Shown: one piece after another, positions 45,823 to 54,723 of the stretch
Position numbering within the stretch: the first letter of the stretch is position 1
Layout of the letters: the number at the start of each line of letters is the position of its first letter
Source: Lentisphaerota bacterium
GTDB lineage: Bacteria > Verrucomicrobiota > Lentisphaeria > Victivallales > UBA1829
NCBI GenBank assembly: GCA_015061915.1
Contig: SUVR01000004.1
Coordinates: forward strand, 62,001-126,000
DNA length: 64,000 nt
Direction of reading: 5' to 3'
The notes under the pieces: generated by a model
Seen by the model: only the letters and a program-made list of their open reading frames with translations
Databases searched by the model: none
Told to the model about the DNA's origin: nothing
Made by a program: the position numbers and the translations under genes

Positions 45823-46959
45823 ATGAAAAAGGAAGCTGCGAAACAGAAAAAAATCTGCTTCAAAGGCGTCCTTTTTTATGCCGTCATTTCCACCCTGCTG
45901 ACACTGACGGGAATAGGAGGTGCATTTCTTATGGCGAGATTCGGTTCATTGCCCACTGCCGCAGAAACAGCACAATGGCAAGAACTTGAAAACTACCGGG
46001 ACGGCAGATTCCACAATCTGGAAACCAACGACTTTGCAGCAAAAAAAGCGGTCCGGAAATCGGGTTTCCTCAAGTTTCTTTTCAAGTCAAAAAATGCGCC
46101 ATCCTTTTCGATCCCGCAAAAACAGGACCGGCACAACAATGCTCCGCTCAAGGATGCGTTCAGTGTTTACTGGCTGGGACATTCCAGCCTGATCTTTGAG
46201 TTGGGCGATGCCCGTTTTATGACGGATCCGGTCTTCGGAAATGCGGCTCCGGTTCCGGGGATCGTCACCCGTTACTGCGAACCGCCTATCCGCCGGGAGG
46301 AACTGCCGGAGCTGGACTTCATCATTGTTTCCCACGACCATTACGATCACCTGGAATATACCACGATCCGGGCGCTGAAAGATACCGAAATTATCTTTGT
46401 CACGCCCGTTGGTGTCGGTGCAAGGCTCCGCTCCTTCGGGATCAAGCCGGAGAACATCCGGGAACTTTACTGGTACGAAAGCACGCAGATCGGCAATACC
46501 ACGATCACTGCCGCTCCCGGACGACACTTTTCCGGCAGAACACTGAAAGACCGTTACAAAACGCTCTGGGCAAGCTGGATCATCGAAAACGGCGGAAAAA
46601 AGATCTTTTTCGGCGGCGACAGCGGCTATGGAAAACATTTCAAAGAGATCGGAAAAAAATTCGGTCCTTTTGATCTCGTCTGTCTTGAAATTGATGCGTG
46701 GAACGAAAACTGGAAGAACAATCATATGTTCCCGCACGAATTTCCGGTAGCGGCAAAAGAGCTGAACGCAAAACTTGCCATGCCCATTCATTGGGCGGTG
46801 TTTGACCTCGCTATGCACCCGTGGAAAGAATCCATCACGTTGGTAACGGACGAGGCAAAAAAAGCCGGACTCCCTCTTTTCACCCCCATGATGGGTGAGA
46901 TCGCTTATCCCGGAATAACAAAAACCTGCCCCTGGTGGCAGGAGCTGCCGGAGCGTTGA
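45823..46959 (+). CDS. Membrane-anchored MBL-fold hydrolase (RomA/NAPE-PLD-like)
   Basis: A 378-residue protein: one N-terminal membrane segment (about 12-36), then an MBL-fold domain with SHDHYDHLE (metal ligands) and further His/Asp positions (GRHFSGR, GGDSGYG, MPIHWAVF). This layout matches bacterial NAPE-hydrolysing phospholipase D-like/RomA proteins. GTG 45817 and ATG 45823 are possible starts; an internal ATG at 45931 has a better GGAGG site but would lose the membrane segment. It starts 15 bp after the antiporter gene. Confidence 0.83.
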   Translation: MKKEAAKQKKICFKGVLFYAVISTLLTLTGIGGAFLMARFGSLPTAAETAQWQELENYRDGRFHNLETNDFAAKKAVRKSGFLKFLFKSKNAPSFSIPQKQDRHNNAPLKDAFSVYWLGHSSLIFELGDARFMTDPVFGNAAPVPGIVTRYCEPPIRREELPELDFIIVSHDHYDHLEYTTIRALKDTEIIFVTPVGVGARLRSFGIKPENIRELYWYESTQIGNTTITAAPGRHFSGRTLKDRYKTLWASWIIENGGKKIFFGGDSGYGKHFKEIGKKFGPFDLVCLEIDAWNENWKNNHMFPHEFPVAAKELNAKLAMPIHWAVFDLAMHPWKESITLVTDEAKKAGLPLFTPMMGEIAYPGITKTCPWWQELPER

Positions 46960-46960
46960 G

Positions 46961-48355
46961 ATGGCTCCCCGCTGTACCCTCACGTTCAACGAAGGTACCC
47001 TGATCCTGTCCGGCGATCCGGATGCGCTGACTCTGCTCCGGGATGAACTTACTTATGATGATCGGATCCGTTCCTGGCGCGCTCCGGCATACCGTTATGA
47101 AGCAATCATGCGCACCCTTTACGGCGCTGGCGTAACGGTCACGGACAACGCCCGGAATTATCCGGATCTGCCACTGACACTCCACTCCCCCCACAAGCCT
47201 CTGAAGCACCAGCAGTACGCTATGCAGCAATGGCTGACGGCAAAAAGGCGCGGCGTCGTCGTGATGCCTACCGGATCGGGTAAGACTTTTCTTGCGTTCC
47301 TTGCCATCCAGAGCGTACAGCGCCCCACTCTTGTCATTGTTCCGACGATCGATCTGCTTCAGCAATGGGCGCGGCAGCTGGAGGAGGCGTTTCAGATCCC
47401 GGTCGGTATGCTGGGCGGCGGAAGTCACGACATCCAGCCGGTCACGGTATCCACCTACGACTCTGCGGTCCTGCGTATGAATGAGATCGGCAACCGTTTC
47501 GGACTGGTCATCTTTGACGAATGTCATCACCTGCCCGGTGAAATCAACCGCAGTGCCGCCACGCTCTGCCTCGCTCCTTACCGGCTGGGCTTGACCGCCA
47601 CCCCCGAACGGAACGACGACGGCGAGGAAGTGCTGCAGCGGATCGTAGGCAATATCGTCTGCCGCATCCATATTGACGAGTTGGAAGGGACCGTGCTTTC
47701 CCCCTATGTAACAAAGCGGATCTTTGTGCCGCTGGAGCCGGATGAACTGGCGGAATATCAGGCGGCGCGAAAGAAATATGTGGATTTTGTCCGGGCAAAC
47801 AACATTGATTTTCAGGCACCGGATGGCTGGCAGCGTTTTATGCTTCTCTGCGCACGGATGAACGGCGGCCGTGCCGTACTTCAGGCGTGGCTCCGGCAAC
47901 GGGAGATCGCCCGCTGCGGCAGGGCAAAACTCAATGTACTCTGGCAGATCATCCGGAATCATCCCGCGGAGCGTTGCATCATCTTCACGGCGGACAACGA
48001 CACTGCGTACCGGATCGGCGAGGCGCTCTGTTTCCCCGTTCTCACCCACAAGACAAAGGCGGCGGAACGGAAAGAATTTCTGGCAAAATTCCGGTCCGGT
48101 GAATACAATGTTCTTGTGACCAGCCGGGTATTGAACGAAGGTGTGGACGTACCGGAAGCATCCATCGGGATCGTGGTTTCCGGCTCGGCAGGGACACGGG
48201 AACACGTACAGCGGCTGGGGCGTATCCTGCGCCGGAGCAAAGAAGGCAAACTGGCACAACTGTTTGAACTGGTCAGCGAAGGAACCTCCGAGATGAGTGT
48301 CAGCGAACGACGCCGCGCCAACCGGGCATACAACCGCAGGAGGACATCATGCTGA
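46961..48355 (+). CDS. XPB-like DEAD/H-box DNA helicase
   Basis: A 464-residue SF2 helicase. An N-terminal domain of about 75 residues resembles the damage-recognition part of archaeal XPB. Motif I MPTGSGKT, motif II DECH, motif III TATPER and motif VI QRLGRILRR are intact. A thumb-like insert lies between the two RecA domains. The gene overlaps the next (Bax1-type nuclease) by 7 nt, the arrangement of archaeal XPB-Bax1 pairs, which suggests a nucleotide-excision-type repair helicase and nuclease complex. Confidence 0.88.
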   Translation: MAPRCTLTFNEGTLILSGDPDALTLLRDELTYDDRIRSWRAPAYRYEAIMRTLYGAGVTVTDNARNYPDLPLTLHSPHKPLKHQQYAMQQWLTAKRRGVVVMPTGSGKTFLAFLAIQSVQRPTLVIVPTIDLLQQWARQLEEAFQIPVGMLGGGSHDIQPVTVSTYDSAVLRMNEIGNRFGLVIFDECHHLPGEINRSAATLCLAPYRLGLTATPERNDDGEEVLQRIVGNIVCRIHIDELEGTVLSPYVTKRIFVPLEPDELAEYQAARKKYVDFVRANNIDFQAPDGWQRFMLLCARMNGGRAVLQAWLRQREIARCGRAKLNVLWQIIRNHPAERCIIFTADNDTAYRIGEALCFPVLTHKTKAAERKEFLAKFRSGEYNVLVTSRVLNEGVDVPEASIGIVVSGSAGTREHVQRLGRILRRSKEGKLAQLFELVSEGTSEMSVSERRRANRAYNRRRTSC

Positions 48356-49518
48356 CAAAAGATCTGCTCCGGCTCCGGGCGTCCGGATCGTACCTGCGTC
48401 CACAATTTCTCAAAACGGATGACCACGAACTGCTCCAATTTGCAAAGGAACTGATCGCCATTTATGAAGAGGGGATCGGAGAACAGGCGGAAACGCTGGA
48501 TAATCTGGCGGAGATGCTCGTGCTGCGTCAGAAAGATCTGAAACTGGCGCGGGGACTGCTCAAAGTCGTACGCAGCCGTGCAATTTTTTCCGGCGAAAAC
48601 GATGATTTTCCGTACACGGAAAAACGGCAGGAAGTCTTTGCCCGCACCATGGAACTGCTCCGCAGCGGCGCCCTGCCGGAAGATCCCCGCTCTGTCCGGG
48701 ATCACATCTACCCGGACACCCGCCTTCTCTACGGCGATCTGCCTGAAAACGAGGCGTTGATCCGGTTCAAAAAGACTTTCCCGCAGGAAGCATTGGAGCG
48801 CTACAACACCGGACTGGTTCAAGGGGCATTGCTCACAGCAGGGGCACTGGAACTTTCCATTCCGGCAGCAACTCCGGCGGCGGACTTGCGAAACCTGTTC
48901 CGGAGCTTGCGTTTCTTCCGGCTTCTATTCTCCGGCTGCATCGAAAAAAAGATGCTGAAACTGGTCATCGACGGTCCCGCTTCCATCCTTGAAAACAGTC
49001 TCAAGTACGGGTTGCAGCTCGCCTGTTTCTTCCCGGCGGTCTGCCGTCTGCCACAATGGAAACTGGCTTGTTCCGTGATGAAAAACGGAAAGATATACCG
49101 GCTTGTACTGGATGAAAGTTCCCGTCTGCAAAGCCATCGTGCCCAATTCAGCGGAAATCTGGAGGAACACCGGATGTTCCTCGCCTACTTCCGTGAACAC
49201 GGCGAAGGCTGGAAAATTGATGACACTCCCGGATACCTCTCCCCCGATCCGCAGCGGATCATCTTCCCCGATTTTCAGTTCACGAAGGACGGCAGAACGG
49301 TCTGTCTGGAACTGTTCCACCGCTGGCACGCAACCGCCTTGAACGAACGGCTGGCGAATCCTCCGGAGGGACTCATCATCGGAGTGGACCGATCGCTGTT
49401 GAAAAAAGACGGCGTTCTGAAAGCAAAACTGGAAGCAGATCCCTTCTTTCAAAAATGCGGTTTCTTTTTCCGCGACTTCCCCGGCACGGAAAATGTACTG
49501 AAATTGTTGAATAAATAA
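48349..49518 (+). CDS. Bax1-like (DUF790) nuclease, partner of XPB helicase
   Basis: A 389-residue protein of the DUF790/Bax1 type. The N-terminus MLTKDLLRLR is typical of the family. The C-terminal region (about 300-350) carries a PD-(D/E)xK-like core: FPDFQF followed by CLELFHRWH; the usual Lys position is altered. Bax1 of archaea cuts DNA and works with XPB. The 7-nt overlap with the helicase gene supports joint production. No terminator is evident downstream. Confidence 0.83.
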   Translation: MLTKDLLRLRASGSYLRPQFLKTDDHELLQFAKELIAIYEEGIGEQAETLDNLAEMLVLRQKDLKLARGLLKVVRSRAIFSGENDDFPYTEKRQEVFARTMELLRSGALPEDPRSVRDHIYPDTRLLYGDLPENEALIRFKKTFPQEALERYNTGLVQGALLTAGALELSIPAATPAADLRNLFRSLRFFRLLFSGCIEKKMLKLVIDGPASILENSLKYGLQLACFFPAVCRLPQWKLACSVMKNGKIYRLVLDESSRLQSHRAQFSGNLEEHRMFLAYFREHGEGWKIDDTPGYLSPDPQRIIFPDFQFTKDGRTVCLELFHRWHATALNERLANPPEGLIIGVDRSLLKKDGVLKAKLEADPFFQKCGFFFRDFPGTENVLKLLNK

Positions 49519-49529
49519 CATTTTTTTCC

Positions 49530-49557
49530 TTGATTTTTCTCTCTGAAGCTGTATCTT
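49530..49557 (+). promoter_or_regulatory. Promoter of the SGNH/GH2 unit
   Basis: TTGATT (49530-49535), 16-bp spacer, TATCTT (49552-49557), 58 bp before the start. Confidence 0.5.
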
Positions 49558-49614
49558 TCTTCTGTCGGTATCCATTTATCAACCAAAACCAACAGAAAGT
49601 CATGAGAGATCATC

Positions 49615-50697
49615 ATGAAAATTGAAGAAATCGACAAAAATTTCAAGACCGCTGACCTCGGCGGCACCCCTGTGAATTTTTATAACGCCTGTACCGCCCC
49701 CTTTGTGATCGAAGGTTTTGCGTGGCGCAAAGACGGCGAGACAACGTTCTACCGTCTGCCCCGCAATTTCACGAAGGACGATGTGAACGAAGGCGCTCTT
49801 TATCTCGCCAACAACACCTCCGGCGGCGTGATCCGTTTCCGCACAAATTCCCCGTATATCGCCATCCGGGCGAAACTGGTCTACTCCGCCGATATGAACC
49901 ATATGCCCCGCGCAGGCAGTGCCGGGTTCGACATCTACCGCGGCAGACACCATGTGGGCACTGCTCAGCCCAGTCGGGATCAGGCGGCTATGGAACAGAT
50001 CCTCTGCCAGAATCCCCTGCCCGGAAAGATGGGCGATTTCACCGTGAATATGCCCCTTTACGGCGGCTGTGCGGATATTGAGATCGGGCTGGCTCCGGGA
50101 GCAAAACTCCTTCCCCCGAAAGCACATAAAGTCAAACTGCCGATCCTTTTCTACGGCTCCTCCATCACCCAGGGCGGATGCGCCTCCCGTCCGGGCAATA
50201 TGTACCCCTCTCACCTGTGCCGTGCAGTGGATGCCCCCCAGATCAATCTGGGCTTCTCCGGGTCCGGCAGGGGCGAGATCGCGGTGGCGAAGGCGATCGC
50301 TTCCGTTCCGCTGGCGGCATTCGTTATGGACTACGACCACAACGCCCCCAATGTTGAACATCTGGAAAAGACTCACGAAAAGTTCTTCAAGGCGATCCGG
50401 AAAAAACAGCCGCTTGTACCCATCATCATTATGAGCAAGTGCGACATTTATCCCGAATTCAAAAACGGAACATACGCCGACAGCTGCAAGCGCAAAGCGG
50501 TCATTTACAAGACATACGAAAATGCGGTCAAAGCCGGTGACAAACATGTTTACTTCATTGATGGTGAGGTCCTCTTCGGCAAGTCGGAACGCACCACCTG
50601 CACCGTGGACCGCTGTCACCCCAACGATTACGGCTTCTTTATGATGTATAAAGCCGTATTGCCCGTCCTCAAAAAAGCGCTGGCGGAAGCCGAATAA
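49615..50697 (+). CDS. SGNH/GDSL esterase with GxDLY N-terminal domain
   Basis: A 360-residue two-domain protein. The N-terminal half has the GxDLY-like step (AGFDIY), and the C-terminal half is an SGNH hydrolase with Ser183 in YGSSITQG and the Asp-His pair in VDRCHPND. These proteins are probably carbohydrate esterases, removing acyl groups from sugars. No signal peptide is present. It is followed after 15 bp by a GH2 enzyme with an AGGAGG site, so de-esterification and glycoside cleavage may be linked. Confidence 0.87.
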   Translation: MKIEEIDKNFKTADLGGTPVNFYNACTAPFVIEGFAWRKDGETTFYRLPRNFTKDDVNEGALYLANNTSGGVIRFRTNSPYIAIRAKLVYSADMNHMPRAGSAGFDIYRGRHHVGTAQPSRDQAAMEQILCQNPLPGKMGDFTVNMPLYGGCADIEIGLAPGAKLLPPKAHKVKLPILFYGSSITQGGCASRPGNMYPSHLCRAVDAPQINLGFSGSGRGEIAVAKAIASVPLAAFVMDYDHNAPNVEHLEKTHEKFFKAIRKKQPLVPIIIMSKCDIYPEFKNGTYADSCKRKAVIYKTYENAVKAGDKHVYFIDGEVLFGKSERTTCTVDRCHPNDYGFFMMYKAVLPVLKKALAEAE

Positions 50698-50712
50698 CAG
50701 CAGGAGGGTTTT

Positions 50713-52440
50713 ATGGTCCACAGTTACCCCGTTTATCCCACCCGCACCCGCACGGATCTCGGCGGGCTCTGGGATTTTGCGTTCCTCTCTGAAAAGGAAG
50801 CCGCCCTCCCCGAATTTGAATCGCCGGCAGGGATCGTCTTCAACGATAAACAACTCGTTCCCGGCTGCTTCGATGCCACCGGCACGTACGCCGGACAGCG
50901 TGGGATCGGGATCTACCGGACCGCAGTCAAAGTCGGCAAGTCCGGCAAAGTCCGTCTGGAGATCGGTGCCACCACCGTTTCCGCAAAGATTTTCTGGGAC
51001 AACGCCCTGATCGCCGAAAACAAGCTCGCCTACTCCGGCGTGGCATATGAGTTCGATACCACCGCCGGTAAGCACGAACTGGTCGTTGCGGTGGAAAACC
51101 GGATCGATACGGACTATAACCCGCTGGCGTGGAACTATTACGACTTCCATTTCGCTGGCGGTATCCTCCGCTCCATCTGCCTGTATGAACTGCCGGAAGG
51201 AACCCGCCTCGGACGCTGCGCTGTCACCACACTGGACATCGCCACTGGAAAAGTCCGGTTGGATTCAGAACTGGTCAACGCACCGGAAGCCATGATCCAG
51301 ACACTCGCGGTTGCCTTCGATGATGCCGCCGCCCAGCCGTACGAATTTTCCTTCGCCAACGGCGTGGCAACGCTGGAACTGAACGTGCCGGACTTCAAAC
51401 TCTGGAGTCCGGAAGAACCCAACCTCCACATCGTAACGGTCTCCCTGCCCGATGGCTCCGATGCCGTTACCGAACGCTTCGGGATCCGCACTGTGGAGAC
51501 GAAAGATCAGAAGATCCTGCTCAACGGAAAGCCGATCTATCCCGCCGGTTACAACCGCCACGAAGCGCATCCGGAATTCGGCGTGACCCTGCCTCCGGCG
51601 ATCATGATGGAAGACCTGCAGATCCTCCGCTCCATGAACTGCAATTTTGTGCGCGGCTGCCATTATCCGCAGGACCAGTATTTCCTGGATCTCTGCGACG
51701 AACTGGGCTTTATGGTCTGGGAAGAATCTCTCGGCTGGGGCAACCGGCCGGAACAGGGCGAACGGGAAGACTTCTGCGCTCTTCAGCGGGAACAGACCGT
51801 TCTCATGGTCAGAAACAGCCGCAACCACCCCTGCGTGATCATGTGGGGCTTCCTGAATGAATGTCACTCCCATACCGAGCCGTATCGCAAACTCATCGGG
51901 CAGCTGGTCAAAGACATCAAGGCGCTCGACACCACCCGCCCCACCACGTTTGCCTCCATGATGATCGCATACGGCGAACAGTGTCTGGATCTGGTGGATA
52001 TCATCTCCTGCAACACCTATCCCGGCTGGTACGGCGTTGACAACAACGAACCGGATCCGCAGAGGAAGATCGCACCCCGCATGGATCAGGTCATTGCGGA
52101 AACAAGCACCCCCGAACTGGTGAACAAGCCCCTGCTGATCAGCGAGATCGGTACCGCCGCTCTTGCCGGATGTCACGACAGAGTCCGCAGACAGCAGTGG
52201 ACCGAGGAGTTTCAGAACGATTACATTCAGGAAGTCATCGACGTTCTGACGGAACGCCCCCGGATTCAGGGCTTGATCCTCTGGCAGTTCTGCGATGCCC
52301 GCACCTATGTGGGTGGAGGCGCTCTGAACCGGGCAAGAGGTTTCAACAACAAAGGTTCACTGGATGAATACCGCCGGGAAAAACTGGTGGCGGATACCGT
52401 CCGGCACGCCTTCACGAAAGCACCTTTTAACGGAAAATAA
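50713..52440 (+). CDS. Glycoside hydrolase family 2 enzyme (beta-glucuronidase-like)
   Basis: A 575-residue GH2 enzyme with three domains: jelly roll (about 1-160), immunoglobulin-like (about 165-265) and TIM barrel. Acid/base Glu383 in WGFLNE and nucleophile Glu478 in ISEIGT are present. Length and the QFCDARTYVG-NRARGFNNKG block resemble beta-glucuronidases more than LacZ, but beta-galactosidase or beta-galacturonidase activity cannot be excluded. No signal peptide. AGGAGG lies before the ATG. Confidence 0.9.
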   Translation: MVHSYPVYPTRTRTDLGGLWDFAFLSEKEAALPEFESPAGIVFNDKQLVPGCFDATGTYAGQRGIGIYRTAVKVGKSGKVRLEIGATTVSAKIFWDNALIAENKLAYSGVAYEFDTTAGKHELVVAVENRIDTDYNPLAWNYYDFHFAGGILRSICLYELPEGTRLGRCAVTTLDIATGKVRLDSELVNAPEAMIQTLAVAFDDAAAQPYEFSFANGVATLELNVPDFKLWSPEEPNLHIVTVSLPDGSDAVTERFGIRTVETKDQKILLNGKPIYPAGYNRHEAHPEFGVTLPPAIMMEDLQILRSMNCNFVRGCHYPQDQYFLDLCDELGFMVWEESLGWGNRPEQGEREDFCALQREQTVLMVRNSRNHPCVIMWGFLNECHSHTEPYRKLIGQLVKDIKALDTTRPTTFASMMIAYGEQCLDLVDIISCNTYPGWYGVDNNEPDPQRKIAPRMDQVIAETSTPELVNKPLLISEIGTAALAGCHDRVRRQQWTEEFQNDYIQEVIDVLTERPRIQGLILWQFCDARTYVGGGALNRARGFNNKGSLDEYRREKLVADTVRHAFTKAPFNGK

Positions 52441-52473
52441 TACAGAAAATCAAAAAATAATAGTTTTTGTCAA

Positions 52474-52501
52474 TTGAAAACGGCAAAACTTCATCTATAA
52501 T
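52474..52501 (+). promoter_or_regulatory. Promoter of the isomerase/MocA unit
   Basis: TTGAAA (52474-52479), 16-bp spacer, consensus TATAAT (52496-52501), 82 bp before the start. Confidence 0.7.
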
Positions 52502-52582
52502 AATGGATGAAGCTTACGTTTCTTTTACAAAACATCAAACCAAAACAGCAGGCAAAAGCCTGTAAATGAGGAGTAAAAAACT

Positions 52583-53380
52583 ATGAAACCGTTGGCAGTA
52601 CAGCTGTACTCCCTCAGAGAGTACGCAGAAAAAGATTTCGTCCAGGTCCTGAAAAAAGTCGCTGAAATCGGCTACAAAGCAGTCGAACCCGCCGGCTTCT
52701 TCAACCTCTCCCCCGCTGAATTCAAGAAGATCATTGATGACCTGGGTCTGGAAATGTACTCCAGCCATCGTCCCTGGGCTAACAGCACCGCCGATGTCAA
52801 TGAAATCGTCGACATCATGGGTACCCTCGGTCTGGACAACTGCGTTTGCGGTTACGGTCCCGATGCCTTCAAGGATCTGGATGCCATCAAGAGAACGGCT
52901 GATAATTCCAACGCCATGATCGAAGCCTTCAAGAAGCAGGGCCTCACCCTCTTCCAGCACAACCACTACTGGGAATTTGAACGCATCGACGGCAGACTCA
53001 AATATGACATCTATGATGAACTCTGCCCCGATATGAAGTACGAAATCGACTGCTTCTGGAGCACCAACAAGGGCACCGAAGATCCCGTCGCTATGCTCAA
53101 CAAGTTCGCAGACAAGACCATCTTCATGCACATGAAGGACGGTATCTGCAAGCAGGAAGCGGACAACGCCGGCATGAAGAACGGCCTCCTCGATATGAAG
53201 ATCGATCTGCTCCCCCTCGGCACCGGTACTCTCCCCATTCCGGATCTGGTCAAGGCGGCTCCCGCACAGGTCAAGACCATCGTGGTCGAACTGGACTACT
53301 GCTCCGTGGAAATGTGGAAGGCGATCGAAGAAAGCTACAAGTATATGACCGAAAACGGTCTCTGCGCAGGCAACAAGTAA
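52583..53380 (+). CDS. Sugar phosphate isomerase/epimerase-like TIM barrel (xylose isomerase-like)
   Basis: A 265-residue AP-endonuclease-2/xylose-isomerase-like TIM barrel. The first strand MKPLAVQLYSLR is typical. Metal-site acidic and His residues occur along the barrel (HNHYWEF, MKYEIDCFW, FMHMKDG, VVELDYC). Family members isomerise or epimerise free sugars or inositols, and often act with Gfo/Idh/MocA dehydrogenases; one follows after 30 bp. The exact substrate is unknown. GAGGAG lies before the ATG. Confidence 0.88.
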   Translation: MKPLAVQLYSLREYAEKDFVQVLKKVAEIGYKAVEPAGFFNLSPAEFKKIIDDLGLEMYSSHRPWANSTADVNEIVDIMGTLGLDNCVCGYGPDAFKDLDAIKRTADNSNAMIEAFKKQGLTLFQHNHYWEFERIDGRLKYDIYDELCPDMKYEIDCFWSTNKGTEDPVAMLNKFADKTIFMHMKDGICKQEADNAGMKNGLLDMKIDLLPLGTGTLPIPDLVKAAPAQVKTIVVELDYCSVEMWKAIEESYKYMTENGLCAGNK

Positions 53381-53410
53381 GTCGAACTTCTCATCAGGAG
53401 AAAGAACCTT

Positions 53411-54607
53411 ATGGCTGCTGTGAAAAAAGCACCCGCAAAGAAGGCTGCCGCACCGAAGAAACCCGCCGTACCCCGGGGAAAGAAATTCCGCAAGGTCAAA
53501 ATGGGAATCATCGGTTGCGGTATGATTTCCGACACCTACTTCCAGGCGTCCAAAAAATTCAATGTCATTGAAGTGGTCGCCTGCTCGGACATCATTCCCG
53601 AACGCGCAAAAAAGAAAGAGGAAATGTACGGCTGCAAGGCTATGACCAATGAAGAACTGCTCGCCCGCAAGGACATCGAGATCGTTCTCAACCTCACGCC
53701 TCCGCAGGTACACTCCAAAATCGCCATGGATACCCTCAACGCCGGAAAGCACGCATACAGCGAAAAGCCTTTCGGCGTGGACGAAGCCGATGCCGCAAAG
53801 GTTATGGCTCTCGCGAAGAAAAAAGGTCTCCGTGTCGGTTGCGCGCCCGATACCTTCCTCGGCGGCGGCATCCAGACCTGCCGCAAGATGCTGGATGACG
53901 GCTGGATCGGAAAACCCATCGCCGCCACCGCCATGGTTCTCGGACGCGGTCCCGAAAAGTGGGGTCAGGCGCCCTTCTTCTACGACTACGGTGCAGGTCC
54001 CATGCTGGACCTGGGTCCCTACTATGTAACGGCGCTGGTCAACTTCTTCGGTCCTGCCAAGAGCGTTACCGCCATCACAAAGAAGGGATCTGAATCCCGG
54101 ACGCTCGGTGCGGAAGTCGGCGAAACCTACAAGGACATCTACAAGCCCTTCGACCGCTACCCGGTCACGGTGACCACTCACCTGACCGGCGTGATCGAAT
54201 TCCAGAGCGGCGTCCTTGCCACAGTCATTGCCAGCTTTGAAGCGTACGCCCACAATCATCCGCCCATCGAAATTTACGGCGATGAAGGCACGCTGCTGGT
54301 TCCGGATCCCAACACTTTCGGCGGTCCGGTCAAGATCTTCCGTCACGGTGAAAACAAATGGATCGAAGCGCCCCTCTCCCATATCTACACGGAAAACAGC
54401 CGATCCATCGGCGCCGCGGATATGGCGATCGCGCTTCAGACCGGCAGAAAACACCGCTGTAACGGCGATCTGGCAAACCATGTCCTTGAGATTATGCTTG
54501 CCTTTGACAAGTCCAGCAAACTGGGCAAAAAGGTCGATCTCAAGACGACCTGCGAACGCCCGGAACCCCTCCAGCTCGGTCTGGAACACGGTGAAGTTGA
54601 AAAGTAA
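53411..54607 (+). CDS. Gfo/Idh/MocA family NAD(P)-dependent oxidoreductase with Lys/Ala/Pro-rich N-terminal tail
   Basis: A 398-residue oxidoreductase. The Rossmann domain starts at about residue 31 (MGIIGCGMIS), has the EKPFG motif near residue 115, and the C-terminal dimerisation domain follows. It probably oxidises a sugar at C-3 or a polyol. The first 30 residues are a histone-H1-like run of Lys, Ala and Pro that the family normally lacks; ATG 53411 has the ribosome site AGGAGAAAG, and an alternative internal start would be needed to remove the tail. Terminator at 54632. Confidence 0.88.
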   Translation: MAAVKKAPAKKAAAPKKPAVPRGKKFRKVKMGIIGCGMISDTYFQASKKFNVIEVVACSDIIPERAKKKEEMYGCKAMTNEELLARKDIEIVLNLTPPQVHSKIAMDTLNAGKHAYSEKPFGVDEADAAKVMALAKKKGLRVGCAPDTFLGGGIQTCRKMLDDGWIGKPIAATAMVLGRGPEKWGQAPFFYDYGAGPMLDLGPYYVTALVNFFGPAKSVTAITKKGSESRTLGAEVGETYKDIYKPFDRYPVTVTTHLTGVIEFQSGVLATVIASFEAYAHNHPPIEIYGDEGTLLVPDPNTFGGPVKIFRHGENKWIEAPLSHIYTENSRSIGAADMAIALQTGRKHRCNGDLANHVLEIMLAFDKSSKLGKKVDLKTTCERPEPLQLGLEHGEVEK

Positions 54608-54631
54608 TTTTCAGCGGATATCGTAAATTCG

Positions 54632-54666
54632 ATGCGCTCTGTGAAATACCGGAGCGCATTTTTTTT
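54632..54666 (+). terminator. Terminator after the MocA gene
   Basis: An 8-bp perfect stem (54632-54639 with 54652-54659) and a run of eight T. Confidence 0.82.
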
Positions 54667-54675
54667 GTTTCTCTC

Positions 54676-54703
54676 TTGAAATGCGGATTTTCGGGAGTAT
54701 ATT
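54676..54703 (+). promoter_or_regulatory. Promoter of the AraC regulator gene
   Basis: TTGAAA (54676-54681), 16-bp spacer, TATATT (54698-54703). The start codon follows at 54724 with AAGGAG between, so the leader is very short. Confidence 0.65.
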
Positions 54704-54723
54704 GAGTGTAAGGAGAAAATACA

